From the NCBI RefSeq assembly GCF_004358345.1, contig NZ_CP037952.1, positions 620,001-684,000 on the forward strand: 64,000 nucleotides of DNA, in the 5' to 3' direction. The notes beneath the pieces were generated by a model that had not been told where the DNA came from, did not search any database, and worked only from the letters and a program-made list of their open reading frames with translations. The stretch is from Parashewanella spongiae (GTDB taxonomy: Bacteria > Pseudomonadota > Gammaproteobacteria > Enterobacterales > Shewanellaceae). A program made the position numbers and the translations under genes. Below, in pieces: positions 27,923 through 37,521 of this stretch (position 1 is its first letter; every line of letters begins with the position of its first letter).

Positions 27923-28363
27923 ATGACTCAGCGAAGCAAAATTCTGCTCTTAAATGGCCCTAACCTCAACTTATTAGGCCGCAGAGAACCACAACATTAC
28001 GGCCAGCAAACCTTAGGCGAGATTGTAAGCAATTTGCTGATTCAAGCTGAGCAAAATGAAGTCGTTCTTGAGCACTTACAATCTAACGCTGAACATGAGC
28101 TGGTAGATGCTATTCATAACTCGGATGCTGAGTTTATTATCATTAATCCGGCAGCATATACTCACACCAGCGTAGCTATTCGAGATGCCTTGGTTGGTGT
28201 TGATATTCCATTCATTGAAGTACATCTATCAAATGTTCATGCAAGAGAGCCTTTCCGGCAGCATTCTTATTTTTCTGATAAAGCACAAGGTGTTATCTGC
28301 GGCTTGGGGGCACAAGGTTATGAATTTGCGTTAACGGCAGCCGTTTCTTACCTAAACAAATAA
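27923..28363 (+). CDS. aroQ: Type II 3-dehydroquinate dehydratase
   Basis: 146 residues, the usual length. Seen are [19 protein letters not shown] with the catalytic Arg and Tyr, [37 protein letters not shown] with the active-site His, and [15 protein letters not shown]. It converts 3-dehydroquinate to 3-dehydroshikimate in aromatic amino-acid synthesis. In many gammaproteobacteria accB and accC follow it; here a pentapeptide-repeat gene follows instead. AGGT precedes the ATG. Confidence 0.95.
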   Translation: MTQRSKILLLNGPNLNLLGRREPQHYGQQTLGEIVSNLLIQAEQNEVVLEHLQSNAEHELVDAIHNSDAEFIIINPAAYTHTSVAIRDALVGVDIPFIEVHLSNVHAREPFRQHSYFSDKAQGVICGLGAQGYEFALTAAVSYLNK

Positions 28364-28527
28364 TAACGGCTAGGTTAATTCATCTTCACTTTACTTTACA
28401 TTAACGCCACGCTTACATAGCCTCACATATTCTTATTTACGCTCTAAATCCGAGAACATATTTGGCATTAGCTGAATAAGTACTATCCGTTGAGGATTAA
28501 GATCAAACTGTAGAGTAAGGCCAAAAT

Positions 28528-29967
28528 ATGCTGACAGTCATACACTCACGTGGTACTCAAATTTGCTCACATGAGTTTAGAGTCTCTGACAACAATTCAA
28601 CTGATTCGACGACACAAATCGTCAAAAAATTAAGCAGAAAGTTAAGTTGCTCTTCGTTTGAAAATCAACAACAAGCATTAATTGAAAAAATAGTTAAACA
28701 TGATGAACTGTCTAGTGGCAACGACACCTTTATTGCTTTTGTTTCCCTCCGAGCTTCTTGTTGTAATTCTCAACAGCATCTATTTACGATATCTTCAAGC
28801 GAATACGATTTAAATTACGTTAGACTTGAGGTTTGCTCTGCATCCCATAGACACCCTCCTATCATTAAACCTGTATACATCAATGTTGGTGGTGCCACAT
28901 TTCATGGGTTAAATCTTGATCATTGTATTTTGGCTGGCATTCAAATGAAAGCATGCACTTGGACTGGTAACCAGATGTATAAAGCGAATTGTGACAGAGC
29001 AAATATAGACGATAGTGTAGTCACATCGATGAAAGCTGGTTACAGCAGCTTTAAAAGCGTATCAGCGCAACGCACAATTTTTACAAACAGTGATTTGCAA
29101 CGTTCAAACTGGTTGGAATCACAATGTGAATTAAGCAAATTTAATGACAATATAATGACTTCGGTTGTATTTTCTGATGCCACCTTACATTACGCTGAAT
29201 TTATTAAATGCAAAATAATGTATGGCAACTTTTCGTATATTAACGCTCACTACATTCATTTTAATAGTTGCTTGCTAAATTCTTGCAGTTTTAAGCAGGC
29301 ACAGCTTGAAGGCGCCAGATTTCATCAGTCTCATATACTTGACGCTGACTTCTCAAGAGCTTTAGCACCAAAAAGTACATTTACTTGTGCAGTTTTAGAT
29401 GGTGCTTTATTCGTAAAAGCATCTTTGAAACTTGCTGATTTCACAGGTGCTCAGCTTAAAAAGGGAAATTTTCGAAACGCATTATTAATGAGTGCTATCT
29501 TCAAATCAGCAAATTGCAGTAAAACATTTTTTGCAGGCGCTGATCTCAGCTTTGCTGATTTCAGTGACGCTAAGCTAAATGAAACTGATTTTAGCGATTG
29601 TGTAATTAAAGGGGCCACGCTGAAAGGAGCTGATCTGTCTTATGCAAACTTGCAAGGGCTGGACTTGAGATGTGTGGATTTTTCGGGTGCAATACTCGTT
29701 GGAACAGACTTTAGTCACTGCAATTTAACTGGCGCAAACTTATCAGGTTTAAACTTGCACCAAGCCAAACTTGTGGGCGCTAATTTAACTAAAGCAAACC
29801 TAGCTAATACCAACCTACAACAAGCTGATTTAACCGGTGCTCATTTTGATAATAGCAACTTGAGTAATGCTGATGTCAACCAAGCAAAACTTCCCTTAAA
29901 TTTATCTAAATGTAATTTTGATAATATCAAAAACATAACTACAGCGACGTTAATCAAAATCGAATAA
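28528..29967 (+). CDS. Pentapeptide-repeat protein, 479 aa
   Basis: The first ~120 residues are non-repetitive. From about residue 125 to 470 the chain is almost all A(D/N)LXX pentapeptides, clearest near the end: DFSHCNLTGANLSGLNLHQA and TKANLANTNLQQADLTGAHF. Such repeats fold into a right-handed quadrilateral beta-helix. No signal peptide is seen. Some family members mimic DNA and protect gyrase, but most are uncharacterised and this one is much longer than the Qnr proteins. Its stop is one base from the end of the convergent glycosyltransferase gene. Confidence 0.85.
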   Translation: MLTVIHSRGTQICSHEFRVSDNNSTDSTTQIVKKLSRKLSCSSFENQQQALIEKIVKHDELSSGNDTFIAFVSLRASCCNSQQHLFTISSSEYDLNYVRLEVCSASHRHPPIIKPVYINVGGATFHGLNLDHCILAGIQMKACTWTGNQMYKANCDRANIDDSVVTSMKAGYSSFKSVSAQRTIFTNSDLQRSNWLESQCELSKFNDNIMTSVVFSDATLHYAEFIKCKIMYGNFSYINAHYIHFNSCLLNSCSFKQAQLEGARFHQSHILDADFSRALAPKSTFTCAVLDGALFVKASLKLADFTGAQLKKGNFRNALLMSAIFKSANCSKTFFAGADLSFADFSDAKLNETDFSDCVIKGATLKGADLSYANLQGLDLRCVDFSGAILVGTDFSHCNLTGANLSGLNLHQAKLVGANLTKANLANTNLQQADLTGAHFDNSNLSNADVNQAKLPLNLSKCNFDNIKNITTATLIKIE

Positions 29968-29968
29968 T

Positions 29969-31012
29969 TTATTTTTTCCAGCTATCAGGCAGTTTGACCT
30001 GATCCCAAAGCTGATTACACAACTGTTCTTGTTGCTCCCAATCACCTTTTTGCAACCACTCTACCAAAGAATCAGCCACTTCAGGGTAATGAATAGGTTC
30101 GGGTGACGGCGCTTTAAGCCATCGCTCTAACACCAAATTATCGAGTGTCATCATGGAAGTGGCGGCAGCCAATAACTCCAGCGCTGCAACATTCGACAAC
30201 TGCTCAAACTGCCCTAATAAGGGTTTAACCAATATTTTTTTGCCAAGCGTAAGTGCTTCACTCACCAATTCAAAGCCAGCATTACACATAACGCCACCAC
30301 ACTGTGCGAGGTTTTGTTTAAACCCTTCTCTATCGAAACCACTCCAAATAATGTGTTCAGGAACCGTTCGTGGTGCTTCACCACTGTGATATACCAGAAA
30401 CTGATAATTTTGGTAGGGAGATAAGTAATCCACAATATCTTCAGGCGCTTCGAAAGGAAGGTAAACCACAATTTGATGCGCAAATTCAACATCCTGATGT
30501 TTAACATCAACAAACGGAGGCAAAATAGGAAAACCAAAGTGATGCCAATGACAACCGAGAGCGTTATCGACAGGCGCAAAATATTTGAGTAAAGATTCGT
30601 TAAACCAATTATTACCCGTTTTAGGTACGGGGTAATTAAGGGAAGCTTGATGGCTGACACCAAACGAAGGAATGCCTTGTTTTCTCGCTGCCCATGCCGT
30701 TACTGGCTCAAAGTCATTCAAAACTAAATCATAGTCACTCACATCAAGTGCTGAAATATCTTTAAATATTGAAGTGGACAAATTTTCCATGATTGTGCGA
30801 GGAATATTGATTTTTCCAGCGCGGCTCACGAAGGTCAATCCACGCATAACTTGATAGTTACCAAATGCTTCCATATCAAAAAAATCGTTGGCATTACGCC
30901 CGCTAAACAAATAGTCAACATGAATGTCGGTTTTTTTCAGCGCCTCAGCCATCACTCTGGCTCTGCTAAGGTGTCCATTACCTGTACCTTGCACACCATA
31001 AAGTATTCTCAT
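29969..31012 (-). CDS. Glycosyltransferase of the MJ1255/VC2487 type
   Basis: 347 residues from MRILYGVQGTGNGHLSRARV, the nucleotide-sugar side of a GT-B fold; the GxGxGH-like start matches the MJ1255 family. Further landmarks are DYDLVLNDFEPVTAWAARKQ and the C-terminal donor-binding GGVMCNAGFELVSEALTLGK. These enzymes probably transfer a sugar to a lipid or envelope polymer; the substrate is unknown. ATG 31012 has AAGGTT upstream and fits the family start better than 31033. The PAP2 phosphatase gene lies upstream in the same direction, a pairing that suggests joint work on a lipid-linked sugar. Confidence 0.85.
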   Translation of the reverse strand: MRILYGVQGTGNGHLSRARVMAEALKKTDIHVDYLFSGRNANDFFDMEAFGNYQVMRGLTFVSRAGKINIPRTIMENLSTSIFKDISALDVSDYDLVLNDFEPVTAWAARKQGIPSFGVSHQASLNYPVPKTGNNWFNESLLKYFAPVDNALGCHWHHFGFPILPPFVDVKHQDVEFAHQIVVYLPFEAPEDIVDYLSPYQNYQFLVYHSGEAPRTVPEHIIWSGFDREGFKQNLAQCGGVMCNAGFELVSEALTLGKKILVKPLLGQFEQLSNVAALELLAAATSMMTLDNLVLERWLKAPSPEPIHYPEVADSLVEWLQKGDWEQQEQLCNQLWDQVKLPDSWKK

Positions 31013-31053
31013 AAGTAACCTTGTTGAACTCAATAGACGGGTATAACTTTAAA

Positions 31054-31286
31054 CCTAGAAACATCAGTTGACTGCGTTCTCAAGCGTAGAGAAAATGGCT
31101 GATATTAAGGCGTAGCTTGCAGCAAGCAGTTATTCTACTTGCAAAAGTTACAACGCAGATAGCAGTCATTTTAGCAAGCTTGCGAGCGTAGAGCGCTTCA
31201 CTCATTGGGTGAAAGCCATGATGATAAAATCATCGTATTGCTCAAACAGTTACTCGTATACTCAGCGTTCAACTGATGTTTTTAGG
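31054..31286. repeat. Family C miniature element, copy 2
   Basis: 233 bp between CCTAGAAACATCAGTTGA and its inverse, with a TTAAA target duplication on both sides. It lies between the PAP2 and glycosyltransferase genes, directly after the PAP2 stop, and is inverted relative to copy 1 at 19625-19858. Confidence 0.92.
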
Positions 31287-31294
31287 TTAAATAT

Positions 31295-31840
31295 CTATAA
31301 AACTACAAACACCGAGCTGACACCAAGCGCGGCACCAGCAATAATGTCAGTTGGATAGTGAACCGTTAATGCCACTCGTGATACACCAATCATGACGGCC
31401 CAAATAAAACAAAAAATTCCAATAATAGGAAAAATAATATACACCGATGTAGCCATTACGAAGGCCGCAGCAGTGTGTCCAGAAGGTAAACTAAACTTAT
31501 CCGACGGCTCAAAATCCAATTGAACATGAGTAAATGAATGACAAGGCCGTACACGTCTGACACTGTTTTTAAGCAAAAAATACAAGGGTAATTCAAGCAA
31601 AAAACTTGTTATTATGAGATCAAAAAGTTGCTGGCCTTTCGAACTAAAAAGCAAAAAAAACACCGCGACTAACAAATACAGTGGTCCATCACCGCTTGAT
31701 GATATAAGCTTTGCTTTACGGCTTAATTGCTGTTGATGAACAACACGTCCAATCGCTAAAAAGCTTCGCTTATCAAACTCACTAATCATATTCAGCATTA
31801 GTAACGCTCCTAGCTCATACCAACACGTTTCGTATTTCAC
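31295..31840 (-). CDS. PAP2-family membrane phosphatase
   Basis: Up to 181 residues with about five membrane segments and all three phosphatase motifs: KNSVRRVRP, PSGHTAAAF and SRVALTVHYPTDIIAG. This family removes phosphate from lipid phosphates such as phosphatidic acid, phosphatidylglycerol phosphate or undecaprenyl pyrophosphate; the motifs do not decide which. The active site faces the periplasm in known members. In-frame starts at 31798 and 31789 are also possible. Element C separates it from the glycosyltransferase gene. Confidence 0.87.
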   Translation of the reverse strand: MKYETCWYELGALLMLNMISEFDKRSFLAIGRVVHQQQLSRKAKLISSSGDGPLYLLVAVFFLLFSSKGQQLFDLIITSFLLELPLYFLLKNSVRRVRPCHSFTHVQLDFEPSDKFSLPSGHTAAAFVMATSVYIIFPIIGIFCFIWAVMIGVSRVALTVHYPTDIIAGAALGVSSVFVVL

Positions 31841-31948
31841 CTTTTTAAAGGTAGTAGTGAGATATGACGGATCAGTTACCGTGCAAAGAAAGTTTTGTGA
31901 CAGGAAAGTAGATGCAGAAAATTGAAGAGGATTTGACGCAGGAATAAT

Positions 31949-31974
31949 TTAGAGTCCCAACAATGGGACTCTAA
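31949..31974 (-). terminator. Terminator of the small membrane protein gene
   Basis: Perfect 9-bp stem AGAGTCCCA/TGGGACTCT with a four-base loop, 10 bases after the stop at 31985 on the minus strand, followed by AAATTATTCC, a poor T-tract. Confidence 0.7.
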
Positions 31975-31984
31975 GCAAATAATA

Positions 31985-32233
31985 CTAAGCTTCAGCTGGT
32001 GCCAGCGTTTTAGCACGGTACATTTTTACCAAATAATAAACATTAATGCATGCGATAAAAGCATTCATACCAGCCACAGGCCACGCTTCGATGGCAACGC
32101 CATATGCAGAAAAAAGTGCACAACCAATGAAATTAAGGCTTCTTAATTTAACAATATCTTTCATCATTAATGAAATGGCCACCATAACTGATGCTGAATA
32201 ACCAATAAGTTCTACTATATTTAACGCTTCCAT
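31985..32233 (-). CDS. Small inner-membrane protein, YgjV-like
   Basis: 82 residues with three hydrophobic segments: LIGYSASVMVAISLMM, LNFIGCALFSAYGVAI, and VAGMNAFIACINVYYLV. The size and three-helix layout resemble YgjV-like and half-SWEET-like proteins, which may dimerise into small carriers. The family match is by pattern only. A terminator follows the gene, and it appears to be transcribed alone. Confidence 0.6.
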   Translation of the reverse strand: MEALNIVELIGYSASVMVAISLMMKDIVKLRSLNFIGCALFSAYGVAIEAWPVAGMNAFIACINVYYLVKMYRAKTLAPAEA

Positions 32234-32533
32234 CTAACACCTCTGCTCGCCCATTATCTTCCGAGAGCTGTACGGGGGATCCGTGCCCCTAGAGCTTGTT
32301 TATTATTAAATTAATGACTAACTGCGGACATGATAGCAACGCCCTTCAATAGTTCGTAATAAAAAAACGTAAATTAATGACGCACGTCATATTTAATCAA
32401 TTTCATGTGCTCAACTTAACAAATTTTAAGCAATAAAAGTTGCAATTCAGTTAAAAAAAGCGTTGACTGATGACGCTTAAAGCAAATTTATTGAGTTACA
32501 TCAATTCAATACATAGATCTCAAATTAGGTATC
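32234..32533. other. Intergenic stretch before rraA
   Basis: No gene. A short GC-rich patch at about 32255-32295 (with GGGG and CCCC blocks) may fold, but it lacks the form of a known riboswitch. The rest is AT-rich. Confidence 0.5.
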
Positions 32534-32562
32534 TGCAATTTGTGTAAAATTAGAGTTATACT
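32534..32562 (+). promoter_or_regulatory. Possible promoter of rraA
   Basis: TATACT at 32557-32562 is a good -10 hexamer. The matching -35 (TGCAAT, 17 bases earlier) is poor, so the promoter may depend on an activator or be wrongly placed. Confidence 0.35.
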
Positions 32563-32629
32563 GCAGTGATTCACCACACCATCCCACAATCAACAGCTTG
32601 TTTAGCTGGGACTCTTCAGGAGTAGGAAT

Positions 32630-33115
32630 ATGGAATACAACACATCAGAACTTTGTGACATGTATTTAGATGTTATCGATGTTGTCGAACCTATGTTTAG
32701 TAATTATGGAAGCTGCAGCTCATTTGGCGGCTCTATCGTTACTGTTAAGTGTTTTGAAGATAATGGACTCTTAGCGAAAGCATTGAGTGAGGATGGTACC
32801 GGTCAGGTCTTATTAGTTGATGGCGGTGGTTCATTAAGACGTGCATTAATTGACGTTAACGTGGGAGAGCTGGCGGTAAACAACAATTGGGAAGGTATTA
32901 TTGTTTATGGTTCAGTACGCGATGTTGATGCACTAGAAGAGTTAGATATTGGTATCCAAGCTCTCGCCTCAATTCCGATTGGTGCTGATGATCATGGAAT
33001 AGGTGAAATTGATGTGCCAGTAAACTTCGGCGGTGTTAGTTTCTTGCCTGGCGATCATGTTTATGCTGATAATACCGGAATGATTTTATCTCCCGAGCCC
33101 CTCGATATTGAATAA
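32630..33115 (+). CDS. rraA: Regulator of ribonuclease E activity A
   Basis: 161 residues, starting [20 protein letters not shown], with [35 protein letters not shown], and [20 protein letters not shown]. This matches RraA over its full length, including the acidic tail. RraA binds RNase E and dampens its action on mRNA. AGGAG lies eight bases before the ATG. Confidence 0.95.
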   Translation: MEYNTSELCDMYLDVIDVVEPMFSNYGSCSSFGGSIVTVKCFEDNGLLAKALSEDGTGQVLLVDGGGSLRRALIDVNVGELAVNNNWEGIIVYGSVRDVDALEELDIGIQALASIPIGADDHGIGEIDVPVNFGGVSFLPGDHVYADNTGMILSPEPLDIE

Positions 33116-33190
33116 TCGATAATACTTATCAGCGAAATTGCTTGCTGTGAAATTAGTATCACAAAACAATGGTAGTAAAGCGGTATATTC

Positions 33191-33468
33191 AGATCATTAG
33201 GCATTCCCTGTATGGTAGGTAGAGCGCAACAAGCGTTACATCTACTTACACTGGAGCCAATATTTGAAACCGTTGCCGATGCAAACAACTACAAGTTTCG
33301 CCCTAACCGCAACACCGCTGATGCTATTTCACAATGCTTTAAATGCCTATGTAAAAGTGGTTCAGCACATTGGACTCTTGAAGGTGATATCTTATCTTAT
33401 TTCGATAAGATTGTTCATCAATGTCTAATCGACAACATTAATTTAGTAATTCCTATATGGAACTTTGG
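33191..33468 (+). pseudogene. Fragment of a second group II intron reverse transcriptase
   Basis: About 90 codons read SLGIPCMVGRAQQALHLLTL, then YKFRPNRNTADAI, then WTLEGDILSYFDKI. These are the consecutive RT motifs before the catalytic YADD, which is missing. The fragment ends where a family B end begins. It differs from the intact enzyme at 20468-21748, so it comes from another intron lineage. Confidence 0.85.
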
Positions 33469-33505
33469 CCTAAATAAATCGGCTGAACGTACAGCCTGGT
33501 AATTG
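33469..33505. repeat. End fragment of a family B element
   Basis: CCTAAATAAATCGGCTGAAC and a few more bases match a family B end. It cuts off the RT fragment on its left and is itself cut by the IS66 element on its right. Confidence 0.8.
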
Positions 33506-35226
33506 CTCAATAAGTTGTGGTAAGCCGACAATTTGTAAGACTTTGTAACGATCGTGCGATCAATTTGACTGCTTATTTTAAGGCTTCATACTTTCATCAA
33601 GTTTAATTCTTTCACTTGATTTTGAAGCTAAAAATTCCTGATTTATCTGATTCAGTTGCCCTGAATGTCGTCCTGCTGTCGAAACTCTACAACAAACTAT
33701 TGTAGAGCTTTCTGAGCGTGTTCAAATTTTAGAAGATGAAATCAAAGAGCTTAAAAATCAGAAAAAGAAACCCAAGTTCAAACCCAGTGGTATGGACGAT
33801 AATACTGACCCTGATAACGATGAAAACGGCTCTAACAAAGGGAAGTTTAGCAAGCGAAAAGGAAAGCGCAGTAAAACGGCCAACCTACAAATTCATAATG
33901 AAAAAGTCATAGAGCCTGAAGCTCATATTCCATCAAACGCTCAATTCATCGGCTATAAAACATTTGTTGTTCAAAACATCGAAATTAACAACATCAACAC
34001 TTGTTACAAGATGGCTCGCTATCGTCTTGCGGATGGCTCCATAGTGTCAGGTCAACTCCCTGCAGAGCTCAAAGGCTCGCACTTTGGTACAACATTAAGA
34101 ACTTATGTGCTGTATCAACACCATCATTGCCAAGTGACTCAGTCACTACTGCTTGAGCAACTCAGAGAATGGGGCGTTGATATTTCAGCAGGCCAACTTA
34201 ACCGTTTGTTATCAGAAAAATATGATGACTTTCATCAAGAAAAGGATGATTTACTGAACAAAGGGCTAGGCAGTACCGGTTACATCACGACTGACGATAC
34301 AGGTGGACGCCATCAAGGCAAAAATGGCTTTGTCACTCATATAGGTAATGAGCTTTTTGCTTGGTTTCAAAGTTCAAGAAGTAAAAGTCGAGTAAATTTC
34401 TTGTCCTTGCTGTGCGCAGACCAACTCGGATATCGCATTAATACGGCTGCGCTGAATTACATGAAACAAAAAAAATTACCCATTGCACAGCGGAAAAGTC
34501 TTGCCAATCATCCATGTCAATTTTTTAATAACGAAGCACTATGACAAGAGCATTTACAACAGCTAGGCTTTTCCTCTGACTGTCATATGCGATGGGCGAC
34601 CGAAGGGGCGTTATTTGCTCAGGCTCTTGAAGTGCAACCTATCGAATCCTTGGTTGTTGTCAGTGATGGTGCAGGACAATTTAAAGTACTCATTCATGCG
34701 TTGTGCTAGGTTCATGCAGAAAGGCTCATTCACAACCTAATTCCACTTTGCCCTGAGCATCGGAGCGATATCAAAAAAGTGAGAAATGAGATTTGGGATT
34801 TTTACCGTGAGCTTAAATGTTATAAAGTTTAGCCTTGTGCCAAAAAAGCAGAACAACTCTCTAAAAGATTTGATGATATTTTTACGCAAAAGACCAGCTA
34901 TCAAACCTTGAATCAACAACTAAAACGACTGCACAAACATAAATCATCTCTACTTCGAGTGCTGGAACGGCCTGAAATTCCGATACATACCAACGGCAGT
35001 GAAAACGATTTGCGAGAACATGTCAAAAGGCGAAAAGTAAGTGGTGGAACAAGAAGTGATTTAGGACGCCAATGTCGAGACACCTTTTCGAGTTTGCGCA
35101 AAACCTGCCAAAAACAAAACTTGTCATTTTGGGCGTTTTTAAATGACAGGCTTTCTCTTAAAAATACCATCCCTTTACTGGGAGACTTGGTGCTGCAAGG
35201 TGCTCGAACTACCACAACTTATTGAG
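33506..35226 (+). mobile_element. IS66-type insertion sequence, decayed, 1721 bp
   Basis: Bounded by perfect 17-bp inverted repeats CTCAATAAGTTGTGGTA. It holds one transposase frame and no tnpA or tnpB, as in the single-gene IS66 branch. I see no matching 8-bp target repeat on its flanks. It sits inside a broken family B element. Confidence 0.88.
33678..35225 (+). pseudogene. IS66-family transposase with three in-frame stops
   Basis: One frame runs throughout, with stops at 34542-34544 (TGA), 34707-34709 (TAG) and 34830-34832 (TAG). The N-terminus is a leucine-zipper-like coil (VELSERVQILEDEIKELKN) that lacks a start in frame before 33792. The middle has the DDE region ITTDDTGGRHQGKNGFVTHI, and the end holds GSENDLREHVKRRKVSGGTR and FSSLRKTC, typical of IS66. 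The single frame with only point stops shows recent loss of function. Confidence 0.9.
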
Positions 35227-35356
35227 TAGCTACCATTTTAGTGACTGTAAGCTAAGGTATAACCTTAGATTATGGGGTATTTCATGAGTAGAATAAGCTA
35301 TTGCTTTATTGGTTAATTACAATAGACCATTAAAGAAACTATTGTTAGGAATTGGC

Positions 35357-37438
35357 ATGAGATTTTTTTTTGGTACTATTTTGTTTTTTATCAGTTTTAT
35401 CAGCTCTGCTGAAAAAAACATGACGATAAGTGGCAAAGTTATAGATGAATACGGGAGCCCGATATCTGACGTAGTAATTGCAGTTTCAGATGATAGTATA
35501 AAAAGCACCACTGATGGCTTATTTACAATAAACACTTCACAGTCAAGAAGTTACGAAATTCAATTATCACACCCCAACTACTTTTCTAGTATTCAAACGT
35601 TTAGTCATTATGAACTTGCCAAAGAGCAGCAACAAACAGCAACTATTTTTGATATTAGCTTAGTAATAAAAGTTAAAAAACGGGTCATGTTGGCATTTGC
35701 TGGTGATGTGATGATGGGACGTCGATTTTACAAGCCTTATTTTGGCGATGAAGTATTAATAAACTCAAACAATAAACTCGCTGACAGCAAAGCCATTGTT
35801 CAACATATTAAACCCTATATGAGTTTAGCTGACTATGCTGCGGTTAATTTAGAAACACAGGTAGCGGATAAAAAACCAGAGAAGCGCGCCCAAAAATCTG
35901 TCACCTTTTATTCTCAGCCAGAAGTGCTGGATGCCTTAATATGGGCTGGTGTCGATTATGTTTCTTTGGGTAATAATCATACTTACGACTATTTAGAGTC
36001 AGGCTTGCAGTCGACCCTGACCTTCTTAGATAATAGTCTCTTAGGGTATTCTGGTGCTGGCATTAATGAGCAGTCAGCATTACAAGCCCACACAGAAACA
36101 ATTAATGATATTAATTTTGCGATGCTGGGTTATGTCGGTTGGGAAGGCAGTAAAAAACCAAGCCAAACGGCTACTCATCAACATGGTGGTGCAGCTTATG
36201 GCACAATGAAAAATATATTGCAGTCAGTAAGGAAGCAAGTTTCTCAAGAAAGAACCACCATAGTACAATACCATGGCAGCCAAGAATATGCAGATAACCC
36301 AACAGGCGTCACCGAACAGCGCTTAAAATCAGCGTTAGATGCAGGTGCCGCCTTAGCCATTGCGCATCACCCCCATGTAACTCAGGGAATAGAGCTTTAC
36401 AATAATAAGTTGATTGCTTATTCAATGGGGAACTTTATTTTTGATCAAAATTTCAGTGCCACACAGCACAGTTTTATTTTATATGTATGGCTTGACGAAG
36501 GTGAGTTTCATCGTGCAGAAATCGTTCCTATTTATGTAAAAGGTTATAAACCAACCCCGGCTACGGGTATGCACCGTTACACTGTAATGAAGCGTCTGAC
36601 AGAGCTTTCAAAGCAAAGAAACACTAATATACTAATGTCGGGCGGCCATGGGATAATCAAACGTCAACTGGCAAGCAAAAATCAAACTGAGCCCTATATT
36701 CAATCCGAGCCTGCAAATAGTCGTTTCGCCGTACATTTGGCGCAGGATGAAAAAAATACTCCGCTGTATCAATTACCATGGAATAAAACCATCAAACAAG
36801 TAACCTTACCCAGTTCTGACGTCATGTACCGTTTAGGTACAAACTTAATTAACGGTAGCGATTTTGAAAGTTTTGCTCTGTTTGACAGTCCTGAAAGGGG
36901 GTGGTTATTTGATCGTCAAGCAACATCATTAAACAACTTTGGTGCCAGCGGTAGCCGAAGCTTAAAGGTAAAACTGAAGCCAAAATCGATCACTACTTTC
37001 GGAATGCAAAGCTTTAGACGGGTATACACTCCGAGTAGTGCAATGACGATAAAGGCTAAACTTAATGTGCAAGCACCTGTGAGAGTTAGATTTTATTGGC
37101 AGGGTCGTAAAACTCGACAAAAGCTATTTGATGCCTTTAACAACAGCCCGAAACATCTGATTGATACTGTTGAGTTTACACATGCATCAGACTGGAAAAA
37201 TATTGAGCTTGATTTTAATTCCCCTCGAATTGGCTATAAAAGTTTTCGAGTGTTGGCTGAATTCGAGTCAGTGAATGGTGGCACAGTAGAAGTTAATATT
37301 GATGATTTCGCTCTTATAGAATGGAATAGTGCTTTTAGTAAAAAAACAAAACCTAACTTTTATAATACATTGAGTCATCAAGCTGCCTACTTGGGCGTAA
37401 GTGAAACCATTTCAGCGCCTATTATTGTAAATTTTTGA
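35357..37438 (+). CDS. Exported CapA-family protein, 693 aa
   Basis: A signal peptide (MRFFFGTILFFISFISSA) is followed by a small carboxypeptidase-regulatory-like beta domain (ISGKVIDEYGSPISDVVIAV). About residues 110-400 form a CapA/PgsA-type metallophosphatase-like domain with LAFAGDVMMGR, YAAVNLETQV, VSLGNNHTYDY, IAHHPHVTQG and SMGNFIFDQ. The C-terminal ~200 residues look like a carbohydrate- or partner-binding beta domain. CapA-type proteins belong to poly-gamma-glutamate systems, but here there is no capB/capC synthetase. The neighbouring D-glutamate genes suggest a role in polymer recognition or degradation. ATG 35357 is chosen for its AGGA ribosome site and the signal peptide. Confidence 0.82.
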   Translation: MRFFFGTILFFISFISSAEKNMTISGKVIDEYGSPISDVVIAVSDDSIKSTTDGLFTINTSQSRSYEIQLSHPNYFSSIQTFSHYELAKEQQQTATIFDISLVIKVKKRVMLAFAGDVMMGRRFYKPYFGDEVLINSNNKLADSKAIVQHIKPYMSLADYAAVNLETQVADKKPEKRAQKSVTFYSQPEVLDALIWAGVDYVSLGNNHTYDYLESGLQSTLTFLDNSLLGYSGAGINEQSALQAHTETINDINFAMLGYVGWEGSKKPSQTATHQHGGAAYGTMKNILQSVRKQVSQERTTIVQYHGSQEYADNPTGVTEQRLKSALDAGAALAIAHHPHVTQGIELYNNKLIAYSMGNFIFDQNFSATQHSFILYVWLDEGEFHRAEIVPIYVKGYKPTPATGMHRYTVMKRLTELSKQRNTNILMSGGHGIIKRQLASKNQTEPYIQSEPANSRFAVHLAQDEKNTPLYQLPWNKTIKQVTLPSSDVMYRLGTNLINGSDFESFALFDSPERGWLFDRQATSLNNFGASGSRSLKVKLKPKSITTFGMQSFRRVYTPSSAMTIKAKLNVQAPVRVRFYWQGRKTRQKLFDAFNNSPKHLIDTVEFTHASDWKNIELDFNSPRIGYKSFRVLAEFESVNGGTVEVNIDDFALIEWNSAFSKKTKPNFYNTLSHQAAYLGVSETISAPIIVNF

Positions 37439-37459
37439 GTTGATTTCCTAAATTGACAT

Positions 37460-37505
37460 AATGATCCCCAAAACACTTATGGAGGTGTTTTAGGGATTAT
37501 TTTTC
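37460..37505 (+). terminator. Terminator after the CapA-family gene
   Basis: Long hairpin with ATCCCCAAAACAC and GTGTTTTAGGGAT arms and a loop of about nine bases, followed by a T-rich tail. It lies between convergent genes. Confidence 0.88.
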
Positions 37506-37521
37506 TATCGCAGAAGATTCT

